Of a DNA stretch of 64,000 nucleotides, positions 46,661 to 57,800 are shown in pieces (within the stretch, counting starts at the first letter, position 1; each line of letters opens with the position of its first letter). The notes under the pieces were generated by a model, which worked only from the letters and a program-made list of their open reading frames with translations, was not told the origin of the DNA and searched no databases. The translations under genes were made by a program, and so were the position numbers. The DNA is from Plasmopara viticola (lineage: Eukaryota > Oomycota > Peronosporomycetes > Peronosporales > Peronosporaceae), in the NCBI GenBank assembly GCA_001695595.3, contig MBPM02000008.1, positions 1,426,001 to 1,490,000 of the forward strand, given 5' to 3'.

Positions 46661-49600
46661 GTTCGTGTAGCTTTGTTATACTCTCTTAATAAGAAATTCG
46701 GCTCTTTAAGTTCGCAAAAGTCGAGTCTTTCTCCAAAGTATATTGTCCAGCCGACATTTTCGTTGTGGCTTGTGCCAGTTTCCAAAAACCCGCAACGCAA
46801 ACTGATTGAGCCGCAAAGCTCTTTTTCCTCCAACAACCCTATGATAACCACTTTAATAAGGGTGAGGCACGATTGTGGTTTATAGAGTTCGATCCAAGAT
46901 TCGACGACATAGCCTGCTTTGAATAATATCACGCGTTGTTCGAACACTGTCAGCTTGGCTCGTGTATTAAAATATTGTCAATAACAGGCCCCGACAGCGC
47001 ACTAGGTGCGGACGGCAAAGACGTTCCATGTCCTATGCCCTTCAACGTCAACATTTGACGAGTGCTTCCCGCAATTAAGTTCGAACTTTCCTCGTGAGCC
47101 TGTTGCTCCTTCCCAAAGGAAGCTTGGCAGGTACCGTGCATATGCCAAGCACCTATTCTATCGTGCGTCACAAACCGTGTGCTTGCAAGCGACCAGCTAT
47201 TACGCACGCCACACATTTCGTGCTCGCTCCTCAACGAAGTGCTTGTGTTTCTAAACTCAAAGGTCATAGGCAATTATAGAATGACAACAAGCATACAAGG
47301 TGTAGTCGGACGAAACTGAGTCTTGCCCGATCGCCTATCCGCAATCAGATCATAAGCTTGTGTCTGGCGATTCAACTGTGATCTCCCGAATGGCTAGGTC
47401 AGAAATCATGCGGGCCTATGGCATTGCACATCCGACGTTCACTTACACTTAGCGTGAGGAAAGCGCACCTCTAACATCCAGGTCTCACTAGAAATTTCTT
47501 ATGTGGCCTTCCAAGCTGATTCGGCAGCTTGAAAGTGAGAAGATTTGATTTTGACCATAAAAACCGCACTTGTAATGTTCAAGCCACATGAGATTTCTGG
47601 ATGTGATAAAAGCATTCGACAGAATGTGCGAGAAAATACATTCTCTACTCGTTTTTCGCAAAAGCCTTATTAAATACCTTATTTTCAATACTCTTGGTAC
47701 GAAATCGCTCGGCTTAGAACTCGTTGATCAACTGTTCGCGGCCGGTCGTCGTGCGACCTGTTGTCCGCATAATCGTGCTCCCATGAGCTTTGGTCATGAC
47801 GTGGTCATCATAGAATTTATTTGAACTCTGGGTTGACTGACATACACCATCGACGCACTCAATAGTCCATGTAGGTCATTTTGCTTGATTTTTTGATCCG
47901 CAAGCCCCCAATCCTTAGGTGATTTCTAAGTACCTTCAGCACCACTTCAAAGTGCTTGCTTGCTAGTAAGGCGAGTATGGATGACCATGTCATTGTACCT
48001 TATTAATGGAAGGGGCTAACCCCATAACCCCCATGCGACTGTGCGCTTTAAGTGTCAAAGCTGGCCTAAAGCTCACTACGAAGGATAGTGACGACCCAAA
48101 GCATCGGACATCTTGTGCTAAGACGTAATGGCTAATTTAAATGTACAACATGGTCTATTTACTTTATCTGCTCTCTAAAGTCCTCAAACTGCTCAAAGAA
48201 GTTACAGCATGAACACCAGAGTTGACTCTCAAATCGATTAAATTTGCTCACGCAGAAGTTGCTCCAACGCGCGACGAAGGCGCAAGGCATAGGCAAGAGT
48301 AATCTTCTGTGCTTAGTGCGTTGTAAAGCAAAGAAGCTTTCAGGAACGCCAAGAACACTCGCGGTAATCGAGCTTCACAGGACCTGTGGAAGTCGTCGAG
48401 ATGGCTTCGACAAAAGCAACGCATGCTGCGTATTTAAATCTCTGTCTTTTGAGTGGATTTCCATGTTTGCGCGCGGAACTTTCGTTCCCAGCGCCTCGCT
48501 TGATATCATGCCAAAATCGAGACATTTCAAAGTAAATCACTAATTGAAAACGTTATGCTCTAAGCTCAGAAGCGAAAGGTACTTTGTTGAATTAGCCGCG
48601 ATTTAGGTTCTGACACTAGACGTTCTACTTACTCCCAACATATATTTTCCAGTCTAATCTGTGATGTTGACCCACACGAGAGAGCTTTATAACAACCCGT
48701 GTTCTCAGGCTTCCTATGGCGCCAAGTTAAATAGGTTTGATAGCTACTAAGAGCACGGTCGCGCACGAACAACGTCTCTTTTAAGCTATGTGACGTTCAT
48801 AGATGCAATGCAAGAAGCAATACCCGATATAAGCACAATCCTTGAGGCCATGGCCTGTATCAGACGAGAAGTACCTATCTAAAGGTTCTTTTTTTCGAAT
48901 TTGTTGTTTAGATAGTGATTAGACTTCTCGCGGGACAAGGACTTGTTGTGGTGGCGAATTTACATACTCTTTATCTACTGCGTTAATGATTCGGCCACAG
49001 AACCAGCTCAAGGAAGTTCTCGAGAGCTATCACTTTTAGCTTACCCTCTCCCTCCGAGTCACCGATTTTGGCTACCGCATCATTGAAAAGCAACTTGGGT
49101 CGGGTCTTGCTTTTAAAAAGCGTAATCTTAATGGGTCAGGCCTTTTGCATAGACGGTGAGTATGGTGTTAAGTCTAGTATGTGCCTTGGGCGATATATTT
49201 ATTTTACAACGTATTTTTTTACTTGAGGCTTTATTGCTGTCCTAGCAAACGATGAGCTACGCGTCTGCGCACCGGAACGCACGCAGAGGTTTGTTTACCG
49301 TATTTATCGCTTAAAGGTGGGTGTGTCTGCGCATCATCGTGTGAAAGAGAGCGATTGGCGCGTTCTCCGCCGCAGGGAGTGAAAAATAAAATTTACTGTC
49401 TAGCGAGCCTACAGCTACAAAAATGACTTTGGAATGTTAAACCTCTCCTTCACACCAATTTGCAGCTTCATATTCTAATAGTTAATTGTCAGTGTTCAAC
49501 TCTTTTATTGTTGTTTTGACTTTCAAATGACTACTGAAACAAATACATTACTCTCCCACATATCTCAGGTCCATTCGGTACACAAAGGCTCTCCGAGACC

Positions 49601-49815
49601 CTGTCTTGCGCGAGCAGCTCTCTGACAAGTACACTTTATAAGCTCGCCACCTATGGCATTCACTACGATGTACCACTAAATATGATAGGATTAAACAGCA
49701 CCTTGCACAAAAAAGCCTTGCGGGGATCTAGCGATTGTTCTAACCGCTTGTTTTTAAATATCGAAGTAATAAGGGACAAGAGTTCTTCTTACAAAGAAGA
49801 AAAGCGAAACGAAAT

Positions 49816-49858
49816 AAAGCCATATAATATGGTGTTTTACGCCATATTATATGGCTTT
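49816..49858. repeat. Perfect 17-bp stem hairpin
   Basis: AAAGCCATATAATATGG (49816-49832) and its exact reverse complement (49842-49858) flank a 9-base loop, with a few more paired bases outside. It is probably a small foldback element or replication scar; there is no gene next to it for which it could be a terminator. Confidence 0.8.
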
Positions 49859-51015
49859 GTTTGTTGAAGGTACAATAACAGTTTTTTCCGTAAGTTTTTT
49901 AAGCGGCATCGTCCCATCTCTGTGGTTTGCAAACTTAGTAGTGTATAATATATTCAAGTTGTATCTCATGCTCCTGACACTAACCTCCTTCAGTTGTAGA
50001 TTTTCAGTTGGGTGTGGACTCTAATGCCTTCATGTGCCGCGTCAAACAAAGGCTTTTTTGACTTCGAGAATGTTTAAGTATCGCCGCAATTGTAGGAACT
50101 ATTGTCCACCAGCAACTCTTCTTGAGTAGCTAAATCATTTTTTTTGCCCTTTTACTACGAGTAGTTATTAAAAGAACCGACGGACAAACGTGATACTCGA
50201 CTTCAAAATTTTAAAGGTAGGTATTTACGAATTTATCGTTCCATTGGATGCCAAGCTATCGAAGCGTTTGTATGCTTGTAATTGTAAGTTGATCGCAGTG
50301 ATGGGACCGAGGATTCACCAAAAGTGTACTCTTTGTAGGCGATGAAGTCTACTCATAACGGTAATTTATGTATGCCGGGCGACTTGGAAGCGCATAACAA
50401 AAATTGGACAAACGCACTTTCGTCACACGTTTGCAGATTATAAAAGTCGGCCGATCGAGCTTGGCACTATGTGGATCGGCTTACAAAGTTTAACGAGGTG
50501 AGCAAACAGTCACGACAATGCTGACAGTGTCGATGACGCGAATATACCGGAAACAGTATCCACACTTGTATGGGTACAACTCCGCTATAGCCGCTTTCGT
50601 AGTATTTCATCAAGGCCTGTACCGAAGAAATGTCCAGGTTGTTTGAGAGCTTAAGGTCAATAATATGGTGTCGGTGATGCTGACGAGTCACCCGCCCGAC
50701 TGCTCGATGGCATTACTGATACTAGATTTGATTTTAGTGCGACCAGCGTGAGCCCGGTCAGCTGCAAAGGGTATATATGCAAGCTATTTTTTTGATCAAA
50801 CGCCAAAATGTGCGCCCGCGTAGCAAGAAGAACACATTTTCTATCCGATCATTCCAATTGTGATCGCGTTGCTATGACAATTGATCCTGATCGCGTCCTT
50901 GAACAATTGCCATACTTACTAATAGCGGACTGCACTCGTATAGCGAATCGTGATCGAAAATCTCGAAGCCAATTCCAAAGCTGTGGTTTCGAGCTAAAAC
51001 CATACACATATTTAA

Positions 51016-51280
51016 TTAGCTATAGCTCGTATCTTGACGACGATAACTAAAGCAACGCCTGCTCGCAAAAATTGCTAAACCAGCCGCAACGAAAACAGCC
51101 AAGTCGGCTGTAGCAGATCTATAGCGTTGAAAATAATTCTCCTCGTCCAAGAGACGAACACCTCTGAGTACCATTTCGAAATTGACTGGCAAAATGATCT
51201 CGCGATCTCCAAGCTGAGGTGCCAACTTCGGGGAATGTACATCAATTGAAGGTTCATTAATTTGCTATGAGCTTGCAGTA
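51016..51280 (-). other. Unassigned exon-like frame with C-terminal membrane segment
   Basis: From an AG at about 51279 the minus strand reads QINEPSIDVHSPKLAPQLGD, then REIILPVNFEMVLRGVRLLD, then a hydrophobic stretch ADLAVFVAAGLAIFASRR and a basic tail ending DTSYS and a stop at 51016. There is no ATG at the start, but CTCATAG at 51285-51279 would serve as a splice acceptor, so it could be a terminal exon; I find no matching upstream exon. It lies just downstream of the cystatin gene on the same strand. It may be a decayed gene; function unknown. Confidence 0.3.
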
Positions 51281-51439
51281 ATGATAATGTTTTGCGAATT
51301 TCAAATATGCTAGGGAAAGTATTATTGAGTTTAAAAAGTGTACCAAGAGCTCGGCTAATAGACGAACTGACTGATTTCTAGAGCAAGCTTTATTATTGCC
51401 CACTCGCAAATTTGCACTCGTTACAATGGCTAGGTACAG

Positions 51440-51862
51440 CTACTGCACGTCGACCACAGACATGACCCGCACGGTGTCGGTCCAAGGCTGGACGAAAAGT
51501 TGAACATCAAACTTCTTTTCGTTGGTGCAAATGCCGCTGTTACAGTGGCCAGGGCTGGTCGTTTCACAGCCACGCACGTGGTAAAGAAAATTAAGGCCAT
51601 TGACGATCTGCTGCTCGATTGTCATGACCTCCGTAAAGCACAGTTGTGACTGTAGCGGATCGTTTTGCTTTTGCAGTGCCTCAGCCAATAAAGTCTCCTT
51701 GGCAGTGCTTTTCGTCGTGACCATCCACTGGCCGACGGGATGGGGCTCGGTCGCCTCGCAAATTGTCAAGAAGGCAAGCAGCTCACTCACCAACGACAAG
51801 ATGAAATAAAATCGGCACATTGACCACAGTGTTGAGGATGTTTTTTCAGATTGATTGTTCAT
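51440..51862 (-). CDS. Secreted cystatin-like cysteine protease inhibitor (EPIC-like)
   Basis: Single exon of 140 codons ending in TAG. Two starts are possible: the upstream ATG (51862, MNNQSEKT) or Met15 (51820, MCRFYF), which would give a more classical signal peptide. Residues 18-37 (FYFILSLVSELLAFLTICEA) are the hydrophobic signal core. The mature part has all three cystatin contact elements: Gly44 near the new N-terminus (VGQW), the first hairpin Q85-IVN-G89 (QxVxG), and P126-W127 in the second hairpin. Four cysteines (75, 99, 107, 112) could form two disulfides. Cystatins of this kind in Phytophthora (EPIC proteins) are secreted and block papain-like proteases of the host apoplast; that role here is inferred from family. 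It is isolated in repeat-rich DNA, as is common for oomycete effector genes. Confidence 0.8.
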   Translation of the reverse strand: MNNQSEKTSSTLWSMCRFYFILSLVSELLAFLTICEATEPHPVGQWMVTTKSTAKETLLAEALQKQNDPLQSQLCFTEVMTIEQQIVNGLNFLYHVRGCETTSPGHCNSGICTNEKKFDVQLFVQPWTDTVRVMSVVDVQ

Positions 51863-54800
51863 GAAGCTCTTGAGCCCTTTCGAATGCGATCTCGCGGCTT
51901 TGTGAAACGTCGCGACAAATATAACTGATACAATCTGGTCCTGTAAACTATTTTTTTATTTCCTTTCTTCTAATAATTTCTCAATGGCTTCTATATAAGT
52001 AAGGTATGAGTGGTCAATTGGTCAATAACATCGTGCCGACAACGGCCTTTTCAACAGTCATTGCTTCACACCGTTACCGTATTCTTACCGCCATCGTCAG
52101 GAATGGTGGAGCATCACAAGTTGGCGAAGGTGCAGCTTATCTTGCTATAATGTCTATGATTCAGCCATGATTCACTACTTTTGGTGCTATAGACTCATCG
52201 CAATTCTGGCATCTTTTGTATCAAAACACTAGAAATAAAAGGGCCTTCAGTATTTCACCAATTATTAATCATTTTACATAGCGCTAAATAATATCTGAAA
52301 CGCCATTAATTTAATTGGCAAGCTGTTGCATCTTCGAATGCTTGTTTTCCAGTACAAAAGCTCCTGTTGAAAAGGAGCAAAATAATTCAATAATGTTAAA
52401 CGTAAGCGGTATATAGGAATTCTTCGTACATTGTACCATTCTGGTTCCAAGTGCAGGGCTTGGTAAATGCGGTGAATTCCTAGTCTGGTGATGAATTGCA
52501 CCTGCGTATGGATCACGCTCTTATCAACGTATCTCATAAAATGGTCAGCAATGATAAGGCATTGATGTCAAGGTACCTCTGTAATCTAGTAGATCGAGTG
52601 TCTGCAGCAAGACAAAATGGCTAAGTAGTTTCATCTTAGTAGCCACGACTAGCGCCACAATGACGCAATTATAATTCTCCAATTTAATTCCCCAGTCACA
52701 TCGAAAAAAAAACGTTGGGTGGAAGCAAGTATCTGCAGCTCTTCGTCGACAAAATGAGTAGAAATTAGAAGATTGCTGCCTATATACCAGGTTGGATGAT
52801 GAAGAGGGCTTCAAAAGCTACACTACAATTGCTCAGATGCACTTCGGCAAGCGTTTAAAGCTCTCGCATGATGTAATAGTCCGTCGCTTTACGACCACTT
52901 CCTCCACAAATATCAAGGCATCGGGCAACAGGCCACACATATGTTACGAACAGAACATCAGGACGCTTTTCTTGGACTTTCATTACAATTTGCCGTGGCG
53001 TCTTGCCCCATTGCAATTGATATAGCAATGGTTGTAATTTACATCAAGCATTGTCTTCCGTCACCCAAAAATCATAGTTAAGACTAGTGTACGAGTCTAC
53101 GCCAAATGTGGAAAAACGCGTGTGTTTGAATGTCATATAATACTTCTTGCTTCACAAGTAGTGTGATGTCGTATACTTCGACGCTGTCTCACAGACCGAC
53201 AAGACCCGATGATTCATTGTAATATCACTTCAATAATTTGACCGCTCTATTCACTTAATTTGACCGCTCTATTCACTTAAATTATGACGCTGGGACTCCG
53301 TCCTCTACTACGACAAACTCGATATCAGCGACGTCCAAGTTGCAGATCAGGCAGGTTGCAGGGGAGCGAAAAATACATGCATAACTGACGACATGATCGC
53401 AAGAGCGCGCTGTGCACGATAGACTCCAATACTTAAAGAGGTTAGCACTTCAAAAAGCGCCAAGCAAAGCACTGACCAGGTGTGCGAGATGATTCAATAT
53501 GGCTGAAGAAGCAGAAGAAAGGGCGGACATAATGACGAAGGTGATAGCTTAAGTATGCCTGTAATTTGGCAAGCAAGCGCCCACTTGAAAATGTGATTTG
53601 CCTAACTTGGCTTTGTTTTAAAAGCGAATTATGCGGCATAAGCGCAAGGCAGTTCGTGCGAATCTCAAGGCTGATGCGACTTCACGAAATTAAGTCGAGT
53701 TACCGCATCAAAAGTCAGCGAGCAAATAACATTTCAGACGCTTGATTGCAAGTTGATAGATCGCATCTTTTGTCTTTTCAGAAGCTTAATTGCAAAATAC
53801 ACTTAAGCTGGTCAAATACGTTTTTCCACTATGTTAATTTTGTGCACAGATAAATGCAGAACTGTAGCCAGCAGAAAGACGAGAAAGGAGCAGACGAGCG
53901 GCAATGACACCTGCTATCGGATTGGGGACCACAAATTAATTCGCATCGGATTTGTCGCGTGTAAAACACTACATGAAAATTATGCACACTCTGTTTTGGC
54001 TGCGGTAAGTTGTGTACATTTTAGAAAGCTAGAGAAGTAATCGAAATGGACGATTATGGCACCAAGACACAACACTCGTGAGGCATGTTGGCATGAGGGC
54101 TATTACACCGACAATTGCTCCTTAAGGAAACCGACAATTTTTTAGTTTGATGCAAGAAAAGTGGTGTGGTCACTGTGGTGCTTTCATGTCCATGGCTTGC
54201 ATGAACCGCGGTTTGCTTCCTATGATATATGCGCGCATGGGATGTGACATTGCGCAATTGAAATGTTCAGAGTAGAAGGATCTATCAAGCGACACATTTG
54301 GCACACATATATGTGAGTGTGATACACGACGCGCATACCGAGAGCGTGGTTGCTCGTGAGGGTGTGGAACAAGCGCTTTTGTCTGCTTTTAATACTTAAA
54401 TGAATTTGTGGGCTTCAAGTACATGGTTTAAGCAAGAGTAGAACGCAAATTTTCTATTCTAGTCCTTAAGCGTGATTTGCTGATGAGAAATAGTTCTTGG
54501 AAAGGGAAAAAATCTTTTTGTAAGAGCGTCACATTTTATTTGTCCGCGTTGTCCATTACACACCAACGCGTGTATTGTCAACTAGACGCACATATTTATG
54601 AGAACGCAGTTTCTACGCTAGCTGTTACTGAATTCGGGTGATTTTATTTAATTTGCAAGACTTAGCTCCATTTAAGTATTTGTGGACAATTTGATCGTAA
54701 CATGACAGACCATCGAAGAATATTTACCGTGACGACATGTAATTTGTTAAATTTGTCCGTGAGTGTTTTGTATTCCTCCTAGTTGTACATCTTGTTGCGT

Positions 54801-57800
54801 AGTGTTGAGAGACTCTCTTCCGTCAAACAACTGGAGGCGTTAGGGGAAGCTTGTGTTACCTCGTTTATGTCGATGGGCGTATAGCTAGAGCACACTTTAC
54901 TTTGGCGCTAACACGAATGCTGCACGCCACCAATGCTATCAATTCTCCCGGTGTATGATCGAGATCATTCACTAAAGAGTTGATGAAGTCGCTATACTGT
55001 CGGGTAGTACAAACAGAAGTCTTTCTATTCGGGCAGACACGTAAAAATGTTAATTACACCCTACGATACACTGAAGATTGGTATACTCATTGAGTAAAAC
55101 CATATCGAAAACTTGTTAGAAAAGGCAATTGTATTTTTTTAAGGAGCAACGCGAGCCAAATTAGCAATAGTTGGTTATGTAAAACTGCCAAGCCTCAGTA
55201 TTAGCGAGAAGCGATTCTTGCTTCTTTACGAGGGCTTGGTTAGACAATTTATTCTCGCAGATGTGAGTTTGACTATAAAAGGTATCCAGGTATCGTGCAC
55301 AGTAAGGGAGCATAGGAAAATGTTAGCCCACCATTGTTCACTTTCCCTGGTTATAAGGGATAGAAGTATGAAAGGAGTACTGCCAAAAAAAATATATACG
55401 ATTAGATTGTGCTTTTGTCCTGCTAATAAAAGTTTTTGTTCGCTTTCGCATCTTGGGTATCTTTTTTGATAAACTCAGTACGCAAATCGGTTATTTTGAA
55501 AATATGCATGAGCTAGAGGAGTTGGCGGTCATGATTGCTGAAGCACCACTTCCGAGAAAGTCAAGGTGACTGTTTGACGGTTGAACAATCGACCAATGTC
55601 GCACTTAGCCTTTTAGAGTACAGGCCACAACGTCGAAAAGGCAATCCAAATGCTCTCAATAAAGATTACATTCATCAATAAGTTTGCTTTCTCGAAATGC
55701 TTTTAAGTGTAGCTCCTCGACCTACAAGATCTCGAGTATTTACCCGTTGACTTCAAGTAACCAAACGAAAAGCAGTATTGGTTGATTAAATCATGGTAAG
55801 TTCCGTTCCCGACCCTAAAAATGAAAGTTAGTCTTGCTTGAGGGTCCGACAGGTTACTTGTTAAGATCGAGGTTTCAAAGTCCGGAAACCCTCAGGGTGA
55901 GTCGTCCTACTGAAAAGATCCATTTCCCCATGATGGGTTTGTAATTAATATGTACCATAGAAGCTGCGCACATGAGAGCTAACAGCGATCGAAGGAGTAT
56001 CTAGCAGCGTAGGGCAATCGGATCACACGCAAGTAAATAAGGCATAAAAATAAATTTGCTTGAAGTCTTTGAACCCTGTGGCGCATTCAAATTTTTTGGT
56101 TCCAGGAATCAAAATACGAAGTCATTTCTGAACCTTGATATGGACAATACAACTTGACCATGGGTATGGTGTAATTAAGAAGTATGAGTCTCTACAACAA
56201 TTGGAGGTACAAGGCCATAAGTGTCAGCCAATCAATCCCACGCAAAAACTACTCAAAGTCAAGTGCCAATTCTGTTGCACTTTACAAGAAAGTAACAATA
56301 TTCAAAGCAAAGTTGTAAGCGCTAATACCCTCCTCAAGGTAGTTGTGACAACACCCTTGTAACCTGCTCTATCGTATAATCATGTCCCGCTGGCAGGATT
56401 GTCTATCAAGAGCGCTTAAGACAGCGTTATGAAAATAGCAATCATGGTATCTCAAGTTGCACCACCAAATGCATGTTGAAAGTTTACACGCGGATAACAT
56501 TGGTCCACAAGACGCAGTAAGAAAAACAGTTTCACAGGTGTTAAGCATAGCCTTACCACCTGCGTATCACATGTTTTGTTATCAGATAGCACAGGTCCGT
56601 ACGACAACAGAGAGTTTGAGGTGCACCAATAGCGAATGGCAAAGCTCTGCAAGCGAGTCACAAAGTTTTGCACGTCACAGTGGAGATCATCGAGCCACAG
56701 GTGTGTAACATAGTACTCCTAAGAGTGGTTTGCATAGCTCCGCAAGAAGAACCAGAGATGTGATACTACATCGATTCATGGGGCTCGAAAGCAATCCCGT
56801 GGTTGATGTTGAGATCTTTCCAAAAAAATAAACGTTCATCTAATCGTAGATGCGCTTTGACTAGATATACTGCTTAAGGTGTCACAGTTACTGAACTACG
56901 AAATACTGGAAGCGGCTGGATATTTTTCTAAGTTCAAAGCCAAAAATGCTTCAGATGTGGTGCTTAAGAAATTGAACCTCCTTCTTGAAGGTACAAATAG
57001 GTTTTTAATCTCGGACAAAGACATCTTCGATCAGCCTTATATGCAGCGACGTTGCACCTGGGCTCAAATTCTTTAAAGAATACCAGCAATTCGATATTTC
57101 CTTCGTTATCTAAGATATGGCGTTCGAAGACCCACCACCAAAACACCCTTACTATAGAAGATAAGGGCAAAAGGGTATATTATATCAGAAACGAAGAACT
57201 GTCACCAGTAAATGGCGACTACCACGAAGCTATGTGGGTTTATTAAAGTCCAATTCGCAAAAGATGACAATATTTGTGGCGCGTGAGTCAATATCATCTT
57301 TTGTCACCGACTTTAAAGCTCGAGAGTGTGCGCTAAGTGGCCATTGGCTCATACTTTAAATAAAGCTGATCAGTGCGGCGGAATTTGCACGGACGTATCT
57401 TCACAAAAAGGACGTGCATAATTATATGTCCCGGTGCACTTTGTATAGCACACTTCATTGGCGGACTGCTGCTACCAAATACAGATTATGGAATCAATTT
57501 ACCTATTATGGCGGTTAGTAAGTCTATCAACATGCTTTAAATAGCAACAATATTAAATCCTTATGCAACAATGGACAAACAACTAATCGCGGTTAACACT
57601 CACAGCGGTATGGTATTTCGTGTCTTATGAGATTGCAAAAGCACTTGCAACACAACATGGCTGGATACCACAGCTCTTCAGGTCCAAACGACGCAATTAT
57701 AGATCACATTTTATGTCGACAGATGTGCAAAGTAAGGCACATTTTACATCTTTCTGCATGGTCTCTATTTGAATTTTTGACGAAGTAGCCATCATTCCTT

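Larger units (their letters stand above)
44534..51439. other. Gene desert between FMC1 and the cystatin gene
   Basis: 6.9 kb of A/T-rich DNA. It contains a 26-bp imperfect tandem repeat (44733-44784), an LTR-like repeat copy (46603-46660), a perfect 17-bp stem hairpin (49816-49858) and an unassigned exon-like minus frame at 51016-51280. Other open frames (for example 46648-46947, 46950-47273 and 48244-48543) are short, overlapping and without motifs. Confidence 0.5.
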
